Positions 1 to 5,509 of a DNA stretch of 8,462 nucleotides are shown in pieces. The position numbers and the translations under genes are program-made. Below the pieces are notes generated by a model. That model made no database searches, was not told the origin of the DNA, and worked only from the letters and a program-made list of their open reading frames with translations. Source of the DNA: an uncultured Collinsella sp. Its GTDB lineage: Bacteria > Actinomycetota > Coriobacteriia > Coriobacteriales > Coriobacteriaceae. Location: positions 1-8,462 of the forward strand of contig UQLB01000041.1 of the NCBI GenBank assembly GCA_900541725.1. Direction: 5' to 3'. Numbering within the stretch: the stretch's first letter is position 1; every line of letters begins with the position of its first letter.

Positions 1-47
1 GCGGCCCGCGCTGCATGAGCATGCCCTTCTGGCGCGAGGACCTCTAA
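1..47 (+). CDS. arcA: Arginine deiminase, C-terminal end (partial)
   Basis: Only the last 14 codons before the TAA are in the window, reading GPRCMSMPFWREDL. The GPRCMSMP motif is the C-terminal signature of arginine deiminase, and its cysteine is the catalytic nucleophile that forms the amidino-enzyme intermediate while arginine is hydrolysed to citrulline and ammonia. Ten residues follow the cysteine, which fits the usual position of this motif at the extreme end of the family. The following gene is ornithine carbamoyltransferase, the next enzyme of the same cytoplasmic pathway, which strongly supports the call. The rest of the gene lies to the left of the window, so its start, length and promoter cannot be judged. 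Confidence 0.9.
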   Translation, partial: GPRCMSMPFWREDL

Positions 48-59
48 GTCTTTCCGTTT

Positions 60-91
60 CCGGTGCGGTCCCCCTACAACCGCACCGGTTT
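60..91 (+). terminator. Hairpin between arcA and arcB, probably a weak terminator
   Basis: A perfect 10-bp stem (60-69 with 79-88, left arm CCGGTGCGGT) closes a 9-nt loop and is followed by only three T before the sequence becomes mixed. The short T-run suggests partial termination or a 3'-end stabiliser rather than a full stop, so some arcA transcripts may read through into arcB. Confidence 0.55.
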
Positions 92-113
92 CGCCTGTCA
101 AACGGGCTACACT

Positions 114-129
114 AATTACTTATGTAATT
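114..129. promoter_or_regulatory. Perfect 6-4-6 inverted repeat upstream of arcB (possible operator)
   Basis: AATTAC (114-119) and GTAATT (124-129) are exact reverse complements separated by TTAT, in a short AT-rich island between the arcA hairpin and the arcB ribosome binding site. A weak -10-like TACACT lies directly upstream at 108-113, without a convincing -35. The 16-bp geometry is like sites bound by CRP/FNR-family regulators, and that family includes ArcR-type regulators of ADI operons elsewhere. It does not fit the TGAAT-N4-ATTCA pattern of ArgR/AhrC boxes. The position, 25 bp before the start codon, would suit a repressor better than an activator. A small mRNA hairpin is the main alternative. 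Confidence 0.4.
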
Positions 130-153
130 CATTTCTTCGAAAGGAAACAAACC

Positions 154-1149
154 ATGGGTGTTAACCTCTCCGGCCGTAGCTTCCTCAAGCTCCTCGACCT
201 CACCACCGAGGAGATCGAGTACCTGCTCAAGCTCTCCAAGAACTTCAAGGACATGAAGCGCGCTGGCGTTCCGCACCGCTATCTCGAGGGTAAGAACATC
301 GTTCTGCTCTTCCAGAAGACTTCCACTCGTACCCGCTGCGCCTTCGAGGTCGGCGGCATGGATCTGGGCATGGGCGTCACCTACCTCGATCCCGGTTCGT
401 CGCAGATGGGCAAGAAGGAGTCCATCGAGGACACCGCCCGCGTTCTCGGCCGCATGTATGACGGCATCGAGTTCCGTGGCTTTGCCCAGGACGACGTCGA
501 GGAGCTCGCTGCCAAGTCCGGCGTGCCCGTGTGGAACGGCCTGACCACCGAGTGGCACCCCACCCAGATGCTCGCCGACATCCTGACCGTCCAGGAGAAC
601 TTCAACTACGACATCAAGGGCAAGACTCTCGTCTTCATGGGCGACTGCAAGAACAACGTTGCTCGCTCCCTCATGGTCGTCTGCTCCAAGCTCGGTATGA
701 ACTTCGTGGCCTGCGGCCCCGAGGAGTGCATGCCCGCTGACGACGTCATCGAGGCCTGCAAGCCCATCGCCGAGGCCAACGGCTGCACCATCAAGCTGAC
801 CACCGACGTCAAGGACGGCGTCACCGGTGCCGACGTTATCTACACCGACGTGTGGGTCTCCATGGGCGAGCCCGACGAGGTCTGGGCCGAGCGCATCGCT
901 CAGCTCACCCCGTATCGTGTCACCTCCGACGTCATGGCTATGGCCAACCCGGGTGCCATCTTCCTGCACTGCCTGCCCAGCTTCCACGACACCAACACCA
1001 CCATTGGCGCCGAGAAGTGCGAGCAGTTCGGCATCACCGAGCAGGAGGTCACCGACGAGGTCTTCGAGAGCCCCGCTTCCAAGGTCTTCGACGAGGCTGA
1101 GAACCGCATGCACACCATCAAGGCTGTCATGTACGCCACGCTCAAGTAA
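154..1149 (+). CDS. arcB: Ornithine carbamoyltransferase, catabolic (ADI pathway)
   Basis: This 331-residue cytoplasmic enzyme has the normal length for the family. In the ADI pathway it runs towards phosphorolysis of citrulline to ornithine and carbamoyl phosphate. The N-terminal carbamoyl-phosphate domain shows STRTR at residues 57-61 and HPTQ at 135-138. The C-terminal ornithine domain shows the DVWVSMG motif at 232-238 and HCLP at 272-275, which carries the catalytic cysteine. All expected active-site motifs are present. The ATG at 154 has AAGGA at 141-145 as ribosome binding site. The gene lies 106 bp after arcA and is followed by a strong terminator. Codon use is highly biased (Lys almost always AAG, Leu mostly CTC/CTG), which suggests strong expression. 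The catabolic rather than biosynthetic role is inferred from the arcA and transporter neighbours; sequence alone does not separate the two reliably. Confidence 0.97.
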   Translation: MGVNLSGRSFLKLLDLTTEEIEYLLKLSKNFKDMKRAGVPHRYLEGKNIVLLFQKTSTRTRCAFEVGGMDLGMGVTYLDPGSSQMGKKESIEDTARVLGRMYDGIEFRGFAQDDVEELAAKSGVPVWNGLTTEWHPTQMLADILTVQENFNYDIKGKTLVFMGDCKNNVARSLMVVCSKLGMNFVACGPEECMPADDVIEACKPIAEANGCTIKLTTDVKDGVTGADVIYTDVWVSMGEPDEVWAERIAQLTPYRVTSDVMAMANPGAIFLHCLPSFHDTNTTIGAEKCEQFGITEQEVTDEVFESPASKVFDEAENRMHTIKAVMYATLK

Positions 1150-1164
1150 GAGCATCTAGCATCT

Positions 1165-1203
1165 CGCTCGGGGTGTATTGCTGCACACCCCGAGCGGTTT
1201 TAT
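1165..1203 (+). terminator. Rho-independent terminator after arcB
   Basis: A perfect 12-bp stem (1165-1176 with 1185-1196, left arm CGCTCGGGGTGT) with an 8-nt loop is followed by GTTTTAT. It lies 16 nt after the arcB stop and should separate arcB from the transporter gene unless read-through occurs. Confidence 0.9.
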
Positions 1204-1212
1204 CTGGTAATA

Positions 1213-1263
1213 ATCTCGCATCAAGCGGCAGGCACGGCACGGAAGAGCCGCTTCGGGCGAGAT
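1213..1263 (+). promoter_or_regulatory. Two-tier stem-loop in the leader of the transporter gene
   Basis: ATCTCGC (1213-1219) pairs with GCGAGAT (1257-1263), and inside it AAGCGGC (1223-1229) pairs with GCCGCTT (1247-1253). A 3x3 internal loop separates the two helices and a 17-nt apical loop caps them. There is no T-run after it, so it is not an ordinary terminator. It ends 16 nt before the ribosome binding site of the transporter, so it could act in mRNA stability, translation control or protein binding. A TAATAAT (1208-1214) at its base resembles a -10 element, but no -35 is visible. Confidence 0.45.
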
Positions 1264-1296
1264 CAGTAAATGATTTATGAAGGGGGGATGAGAACT

Positions 1297-2775
1297 ATGA
1301 CTGAGACCGCTAAGAAAAAGCGCGGTATGCCTTCATCGTTCACCATTCTTCTTGCTCTGCTGGCAATTGTCGCAGTGATTACCGTTATCGTCTCCGGTAC
1401 GTCCGGCGGCGCGGTTACTGCAGCCCGTCTGAGCGATTTCTGCACCGCCCCGATCCTGGGCTTCGCTGACGCTCTGCCCGTCTGCCTCTTCGTTATGATC
1501 CTGGGCGGCTTCCTCGGCATGATGACCGAGACCGGCGCCCTGGACAACGGCATTGCCGTTCTGGTGCAGAAGCTTAAGGGCAACGAGATTATGCTCATTC
1601 CCGTGCTGATGCTCATCTTCTCCCTCGGTGGTACCACCTATGGTATGTGCGAGGAGACCGTTCCCTTCTACGCCCTGCTCGCCGCTACCATGATGGCCGC
1701 TGGCTTCGACCCCATGGTCGGTGCCGCTACCGTCCTGCTCGGCGCTGGCTGCGGCTGCCTGGGCTCCACGGTTAACCCGTTCGCCGTCGGCGCTGCCGTC
1801 GACGCTCTGACCGGCGTTGGCATTGAGGTCAACCAGTCCATCATCATCGGCCTCGGTGCCGTCCTGTGGATTGTCACTACCGCTATGTCCATCTTCTTCG
1901 TGATGAACTATGCCAAGAAGGTCAAGGCTGACAAGGGTTCCACCATCCTGTCGATGCAGGAGCTCAAGGACGCCGAAGAGGCTCACGGCAAGGCTGCTTC
2001 CGAGGTCCACAAGGAGGTCAAGCTCACCGGTCGTCAGAAGGGTGTTCTGATTGCCTTCGCCTTCACCTTCGTCGTCATGATCGTCGGCTTCATTCCGCTG
2101 GCCGACCTCAACGAGGGCGTCGCCAACTTCTTCGACGCTGGCGCCGTCTACGACGCCGACGGTAACGCCGTCGTCCAGGGCTGGTCTGCCCTGATCACCG
2201 GCCTGCCCATTGGCCAGTGGTACTTCGACGAGGCTTCCACCTGGTTCTTCCTCATGGCCGTCCTGATCGGTATCATCGGTGGCCTGTCCGAGAAGCAGAT
2301 CGTTAACACCTTCATCACCGGCGCTGCCGACATGATGTCCGTTGTTCTCGTCATCGCCCTCGCCCGTGGTATCTCCGTCCTCATGGCTAACACCGGCCTC
2401 GACGTCTACGTCCTCGACGCTGCCGCCAATGCTCTGGCTGGCCTGTCCGGCGTGATCTTCGCTCCCATGAGCTTCCTGGTCTACTTCGGCCTGTCCTTCC
2501 TGATCCCCTCGACCTCTGGTATGGCTACCGTCTCCATGCCCATCATGGGACCGCTGGCTGTTAAGCTCGGCTTCTCGCCCGAGGTCATGGTCATGATCTT
2601 CTCCGCTGCTATCGGTGTCGTGAACCTGTTCACCCCGACCTCCGGTGCCATCATGGGCGGTCTCGCCCTGGCCAAGATCGAGTGGACGACCTGGCTCAAG
2701 TTTGCCCTTAAGCTCATCGTCGCGCTCTCCGTCGTCTGCGCCGTCATCCTGACCGTCGCCTGCGTGCTGCTCTAA
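1297..2775 (+). CDS. arcD: YfcC-family membrane transporter, probable arginine:ornithine antiporter
   Basis: This 492-residue polytopic inner-membrane protein belongs to the YfcC/DcuC-like group of the ion transporter superfamily, which includes streptococcal-type ArcD. About a dozen hydrophobic segments can be seen, the first at residues 14-34. Two related signature regions mark the inverted halves: LGGTTYGMCEETVPF at 110-124, and IPSTSGMATVSMPIMGPL at 403-420 with FTPTSGAIMGG at 445-455. A charged hydrophilic loop lies at 205-248. The ATG at 1297 is preferred because AAGGGGGG (1280-1287) sits 9 nt upstream; in-frame ATGs at 1270 and 1288 lie before or against that site. Exchange of external arginine for ornithine is inferred from the arcA-arcB context. 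Other YfcC members may carry other amino acids or small peptides. It is not the APC-family ArcD of Pseudomonas. Confidence 0.93.
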   Translation: MTETAKKKRGMPSSFTILLALLAIVAVITVIVSGTSGGAVTAARLSDFCTAPILGFADALPVCLFVMILGGFLGMMTETGALDNGIAVLVQKLKGNEIMLIPVLMLIFSLGGTTYGMCEETVPFYALLAATMMAAGFDPMVGAATVLLGAGCGCLGSTVNPFAVGAAVDALTGVGIEVNQSIIIGLGAVLWIVTTAMSIFFVMNYAKKVKADKGSTILSMQELKDAEEAHGKAASEVHKEVKLTGRQKGVLIAFAFTFVVMIVGFIPLADLNEGVANFFDAGAVYDADGNAVVQGWSALITGLPIGQWYFDEASTWFFLMAVLIGIIGGLSEKQIVNTFITGAADMMSVVLVIALARGISVLMANTGLDVYVLDAAANALAGLSGVIFAPMSFLVYFGLSFLIPSTSGMATVSMPIMGPLAVKLGFSPEVMVMIFSAAIGVVNLFTPTSGAIMGGLALAKIEWTTWLKFALKLIVALSVVCAVILTVACVLL

Positions 2776-2861
2776 GTACCCAACGGGTACCCCACGGAAA
2801 CCTTGACGATCCTGTAAAGGATCACCTGGTCATCGTCTGTCCGGTGGGGTCAACCCACCGG
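2776..2861 (+). other. Cluster of hairpins directly after the transporter gene
   Basis: Starting immediately after the stop codon there are three hairpins: GTACCC/GGGTAC (2776-2781, 2785-2790), GATCCT/AGGATC (2808-2813, 2818-2823) and CCGGTGGG/CCCACCGG (2841-2848, 2854-2861). The arms can also re-pair: ACCCCAC at 2789-2795 matches GTGGGGT at 2844-2850, and GACGAT at 2805-2810 matches ATCGTC at 2832-2837. These alternative pairings would disrupt the simple hairpins. The cluster sits upstream of the terminator at 2878, so it is probably the structured 3' UTR of the transporter mRNA or a small 3'-end RNA. Confidence 0.45.
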
Positions 2862-2877
2862 TAGACTCCTACCTTTA

Positions 2878-2918
2878 GCCCCCTCCCGTTCCGTGCGCGG
2901 GAGGGGGCGCTCTTGTGT
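2878..2918 (+). terminator. Terminator of the transporter transcript
   Basis: An 11-bp GC-rich stem (2878-2888 with 2898-2908, left arm GCCCCCTCCCG) with a 9-nt loop is followed by the moderately T-rich GCTCTTGTGTT. It should end the ADI-locus transcript. Confidence 0.85.
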
Positions 2919-2920
2919 TC

Positions 2921-2940
2921 CGGCGTTTTACCAAACGCCG
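2921..2940. repeat. Short perfect hairpin without a T-run
   Basis: CGGCGTTT (2921-2928) and AAACGCCG (2933-2940) form an 8-bp stem with a TACC loop. It lies between the terminator and the large palindrome, with no T-run on either strand and no gene attached, so its role is unknown. Confidence 0.45.
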
Positions 2941-2957
2941 TAACCACTCGACGCTGC

Positions 2958-3055
2958 AAGCCCGCCAGAGCGGCAATCTGACGTTCAATCGTCGGGCATG
3001 GCCAAAAGGCCTATGCCCTCCTCTTTCACGTCACCTTGCTCGCTCTGGTGGGCTT
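2958..3055. repeat. About 98-nt imperfect palindrome, REP/MITE-like or structured RNA
   Basis: The outer arms AAGCCCGCCAGAGCG (2958-2972) and CGCTCTGGTGGGCTT (3041-3055) pair along 15 positions with one G-U pair. GCAA/TTGC (2973-2976, 3036-3039) continues the stem after a single bulged T at 3040, and TGACGT/ACGTCA (2979-2984, 3028-3033) follows. After a 9x9 internal loop, GGGCATGGCC (2994-3003) pairs with 3008-3018 around one bulged T, and AAAA caps the end. About 35 pairs form in total. No target-site duplication is obvious. It may be a dispersed palindromic repeat or a structured non-coding RNA; no protein-coding gene fits here. Confidence 0.6.
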
Positions 3056-3106
3056 TCGCTGACTTTTGCTCCACCTGCGGCGCTGCCATTGTTGGTGTTA
3101 TGGGGC

Positions 3107-3177
3107 GGTGCAATGGGGTCAGGTTAGTTTGCACCAAATATGTCCGACAAGAGGTTTGACGGATGTTTGGTTGGTGC
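3107..3177. promoter_or_regulatory. Competing inverted repeats upstream of the UPF0371 gene
   Basis: A central TTGCACCAA (3129-3137) can pair either with the upstream GGTGCAA (3107-3113, 7 bp) or with the downstream TTGGTGC (3171-3177, 7 bp). The second choice also encloses a helix of 3140-3150 with 3156-3166, which contains two G-U pairs and one A-A mismatch. The arms overlap and so exclude each other. They lie upstream of the best promoter candidate, so they may act as DNA sites rather than as RNA. Confidence 0.35.
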
Positions 3178-3192
3178 CTGTTGATGGTCTGG

Positions 3193-3221
3193 GTATCGGG
3201 GAGGGCGGGCTCCGTTATAAT
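3193..3221 (+). promoter_or_regulatory. Promoter candidate for the UPF0371 gene
   Basis: A perfect TATAAT at 3216-3221 lies 39 bp before the start codon. The best hexamer at 17-bp spacing is GTATCG (3193-3198), a poor -35. Transcription would start near 3228, giving a leader of about 30 nt that contains the GGGAG ribosome binding site. Confidence 0.55.
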
Positions 3222-3260
3222 CGCCTAGAACATTAAATGGAAACGGGACGGGAGCCATAT

Positions 3261-4742
3261 ATGCGCCAGGGTTTCGACAACGCGAAGTATATCGAGCTTC
3301 AGGCTGCTCACATTAAGGAGCGCATCTCACAGTTTGGTGGCAAGCTCTATTTGGAGTTTGGCGGTAAGCTGTTCGATGACTATCATGCGAGCCGCGTGTT
3401 GCCGGGTTTTGAACCGGACAGCAAGTTCCGCATGCTCAAGAGCATCGCCGACGATGTCGAGGTTATCATCGCGATCAACGCGAACCACATCGAGAAAAAC
3501 AAGGCTCGTGGTGACCTTGGCATTACCTATGACGAGGATGTGCTGCGCCTGGTTGACCTGTTCCGCGGCAACGGCTTTGCCGTCGCGGCTGTGGTCATCA
3601 CCCAGTACGCCGGCCAGCCCGCTGCCGATGTATTCCGCAACCGCCTGAACGCGCTCGGTATCCCCGCCAAGCTGCACTATCCCATCGAGGGGTATCCGCA
3701 CGACGTCGACCTGATCGTGTCCGACGACGGCTATGGCAAGAATGAGTTTGTCGAGACCACTCGTCCGCTCGTCGTGGTCACCGCTCCCGGCCCCGGCTCA
3801 GGCAAGCTCGCCACTTGCCTCTCGCAGCTCTATCACGAGCACAAGCACGGCACCGCCGCCGGCTACGCCAAGTTCGAGACTTTCCCGGTCTGGAATCTGC
3901 CCCTCACGCATCCGGTCAACATCGCCTATGAGGCAGCAACGGCCGATCTCGACGATGCCAATATCATCGACTCCTTCCACTTGGAGGCCTACAACAAGAC
4001 CACGGTCAACTACAACCGCGACGTCGAGGCCTTCCCGGTGGTCCGTGCTCTGATGGAAAAGATCCTGGGCAAGAGCCCCTATCAGAGTCCTACGGACATG
4101 GGCGTCAATATGGTCGGCTTTGCCATCACCGATGACGATGCCTGCCGCGACGCTTCCAAGATGGAGATCGTCCGCCGCTACTTTACCGCGGTCGAAAATG
4201 TGCGCCGTACCGGCATGGGCGATGAGCAAGTCGACCGTCTCAAGATTATTATGAAGAAAGCCGGCATCGATAAGAACTACTCACCGGCGCGCTCGGCGGC
4301 CCTCACCAGGGAGCAGCTGACGGGTGGTCCCGTGGGTGCCATGGTCATGCCCGATGGCTCCGTGGTGACCGGTAAGACCTCCACGCGCCTGGGCGCCGCA
4401 AGTTCGCTCATTATGAACGCCCTCAAGCATGTCTCGGGCGTCGACCTTGAGCTCGAGGTCATTAGCGATGAGGCGATCGAGCCCATCAGCAAGCTCAAGA
4501 CGCATTTCCTGGGCAGCAAAAACCCTCGCCTCCACACCGACGAGACGCTTATGGCGCTGTCGATCACCTCGGCCACGAGTGAGACGGCCGCTCGCGTCCT
4601 TTCGGGCCTGGAGCAGCTGCGCGGTTGCGATGCCTTCTTTAGCGTGATTATCTCGCCGACGGACGAGACGGTACTGCGCAAACTGGGTATCAACGTGTGC
4701 TGCGAGCCCAAGTTTGAGCGCCGCGGTTTCTTCCACCGCTAA
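3261..4742 (+). CDS. UPF0371 / DUF1846 family protein of unknown function
   Basis: The 493-residue product matches the DUF1846 family along its whole length and is a typical full-length member. The N-terminus (GFDNAKY...ISQFGGKLYLEFGGKLFDDYHASRVLPGF, split over residues 4-10 and 22-50) is the family hallmark. A P-loop-like PGPGSGK is at 176-182, and a conserved block NIIDSFHLEAYNKTTVNYNRD spans 234-254. A glycine- and serine-rich segment, TGKTSTRLGAASS, is at 370-382. No signal peptide or membrane segment is visible, so it should be cytoplasmic. The ATG at 3261 is chosen over the in-frame ATG at 3237 because GGGAG (3250-3254) is correctly spaced and 3237 would lie almost at the predicted transcript start. 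It has its own promoter and terminator. Nucleotide binding is suggested by the P-loop-like motif but is not established. Confidence 0.93.
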   Translation: MRQGFDNAKYIELQAAHIKERISQFGGKLYLEFGGKLFDDYHASRVLPGFEPDSKFRMLKSIADDVEVIIAINANHIEKNKARGDLGITYDEDVLRLVDLFRGNGFAVAAVVITQYAGQPAADVFRNRLNALGIPAKLHYPIEGYPHDVDLIVSDDGYGKNEFVETTRPLVVVTAPGPGSGKLATCLSQLYHEHKHGTAAGYAKFETFPVWNLPLTHPVNIAYEAATADLDDANIIDSFHLEAYNKTTVNYNRDVEAFPVVRALMEKILGKSPYQSPTDMGVNMVGFAITDDDACRDASKMEIVRRYFTAVENVRRTGMGDEQVDRLKIIMKKAGIDKNYSPARSAALTREQLTGGPVGAMVMPDGSVVTGKTSTRLGAASSLIMNALKHVSGVDLELEVISDEAIEPISKLKTHFLGSKNPRLHTDETLMALSITSATSETAARVLSGLEQLRGCDAFFSVIISPTDETVLRKLGINVCCEPKFERRGFFHR

Positions 4743-4776
4743 GTTTGAAGCACCGCGGTAATTGCATTGCATTTTG

Positions 4777-4809
4777 GCCGTATCGGGTTGGCGCCCGGTA
4801 CGGCTTTTT
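4777..4809 (+). terminator. Terminator of the UPF0371 gene
   Basis: An 11-bp stem with one G-U pair (4777-4787 with 4794-4804, left arm GCCGTATCGGG) and a 6-nt loop is followed directly by TTTTT. It lies 34 nt after the stop codon. Confidence 0.92.
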
Positions 4810-4875
4810 GATCAATAAAGCGCCTATTTCGGCGAAAAATAGCCGTTTACCTGCCTAGAAACAATTTGAGCGGTA

Positions 4876-4881
4876 TACAAT
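4876..4881 (+). promoter_or_regulatory. -10 candidate for the winged-helix gene
   Basis: TACAAT, within TATACAAT, stands in an AT-rich stretch 118 bp before the start codon. No good -35 is found at 16-18 bp. Transcription from here would give a leader of about 110 nt carrying the hairpin at 4915-4940. Confidence 0.35.
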
Positions 4882-4914
4882 AACCGTAACTGTTTCATCC
4901 TTAGCGGGATGCCG

Positions 4915-4940
4915 CATGATGGATATTACCTGCCATCGTG
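4915..4940 (+). promoter_or_regulatory. Leader hairpin upstream of the winged-helix gene
   Basis: CATGATGG (4915-4922) pairs with CCATCGTG (4933-4940) in an 8-bp helix containing one G-U pair, with a 10-nt loop. Its left arm contains the two ATGs of a possible 17-codon upstream ORF (4916-4969, preceded by GGGA at 4906-4909), so folding could hide that start. Confidence 0.35.
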
Positions 4941-4998
4941 AGGTGTGTCGGTCGCGCACGGCGCGTTAGATGCTCGTGCTCGGTTTGAGGAGGCTGCT

Positions 4999-5337
4999 AT
5001 GGCGGGCAAGGGTCGTGCGAGTGTCAACGATATGAAGCGTGTTGAGGTGCTGGTGTTGATGGAAATCGACCAGCAAACCGAAGACAATGGCGGGCCGTAT
5101 GGTTTCTCGCGCAAAACGCTTGCCGAGCGCGTGGGGGTTTCGCCGTATCGTGCCCGCGCCGCAATCGATCGCTTGGATTCCGAAGGCATGATTGATGTCG
5201 TCTCGCGTTATAGCGACGACGGCGGTCAGCTTGCAAATGGCATTTGCCTCACCGAACGTGGCGAGTGGTATCTTGAGGGCGTCCGTACCGGCATGCTCGT
5301 TCAAGAAATGCTTGAGGACGAGGTTGCTGATCGATAG
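4999..5337 (+). CDS. Small winged helix-turn-helix protein
   Basis: This 112-residue protein is probably a cytoplasmic DNA-binding regulator. Residues 12-26 form a first helix, FSRKTLAERVGVSPYRARAAIDRL (residues 36-59) fits a helix-turn-helix with its recognition helix at about 49-60, and GMIDVVSRYSDDGGQLANGICLTERG (63-88) fits a beta-hairpin wing. A short acidic C-terminal helix follows. Beyond the wHTH fold the family is not recognised; it resembles MarR- or PadR-sized proteins only in general layout. The ATG at 4999 is chosen because GAGGAGG (4986-4992) stands 6 nt upstream. An earlier in-frame GTG at 4945 would add 18 residues but lacks a usable ribosome binding site. It is closed by its own terminator, so it is probably not cotranscribed with pyrG. 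Its target genes and any effector are unknown. Confidence 0.85.
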   Translation: MAGKGRASVNDMKRVEVLVLMEIDQQTEDNGGPYGFSRKTLAERVGVSPYRARAAIDRLDSEGMIDVVSRYSDDGGQLANGICLTERGEWYLEGVRTGMLVQEMLEDEVADR

Positions 5338-5361
5338 CAGCATGTAACCCTTGCCATAGCG

Positions 5362-5394
5362 ACGCCGCCTGGGAAACCGGGCGGCGTTTTGTTT
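5362..5394 (+). terminator. Terminator of the winged-helix gene
   Basis: An 11-bp stem with one G-U pair (5362-5372 with 5377-5387) closes on a GAAA tetraloop, a stable GNRA loop, and is followed by TTTTGTTT. It separates the regulator gene from pyrG. Confidence 0.93.
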
Positions 5395-5428
5395 CAAGAT
5401 TGAGAAATGCAATCGCACGCGAGAAAAA

Positions 5429-5460
5429 TTGCGAACGGTCCGCGGCGCGAGTATTACAAT
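5429..5460 (+). promoter_or_regulatory. Promoter candidate for pyrG-xerD
   Basis: TACAAT (5455-5460) is the best -10. TTGCGA (5429-5434) is the best -35 but stands 20 bp away; it is 17 bp from the overlapping, weaker TATTAC (5452-5457). Transcription would start near 5467, at the base of a hairpin made of CCCGTA (5466-5471) and TACGGG (5492-5497). Confidence 0.45.
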
Positions 5461-5473
5461 GAAGACCCGTAAG

Positions 5474-5509
5474 ATGTGGATAAACAACTTCTACGGGAAG
5501 TGCAGGTAA
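5474..5509 (+). CDS. Possible 11-codon leader peptide upstream of pyrG
   Basis: ATG at 5474 opens a short frame reading MWINNFYGKCR and stopping at TAA 5507-5509, six bases before the pyrG ATG. Its last codon AGG supplies the only purine-rich block near the pyrG start, and the frame spans the leader hairpin. Its own ribosome binding site is poor (GAAGA at 5461-5465). A frame this short can occur by chance, so this is only a candidate for translational control of pyrG. Confidence 0.15.
   Translation: MWINNFYGKCR

Noticed and set aside
112..1155. Long minus-strand open frame of 347 codons opposite arcB
   Set aside because: It mirrors the strongly biased codons of arcB, is rich in Gly/Leu/Val/Asp/Glu without any family motif, and arcB on the other strand is certain.
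1267..1277. TAAAT-G-ATTTA palindrome before the transporter start
   Set aside because: It is short, AT-rich and has an odd centre; such a match is common by chance and fits no known operator pattern.
2915..3127. Plus-strand 70-codon frame starting at GTG
   Set aside because: It runs through the tail of the terminator and the large palindrome, has no ribosome binding site and no recognisable protein features.
3237..3260. Alternative ATG start for the UPF0371 protein
   Set aside because: It would lie about 9 nt from the predicted transcript start with no ribosome binding site; the family start agrees with ATG 3261.
4945..4998. Alternative GTG start for the winged-helix protein
   Set aside because: GAGG lies directly against the GTG, leaving no workable spacing, while ATG 4999 has an excellent GAGGAGG at 6 nt.
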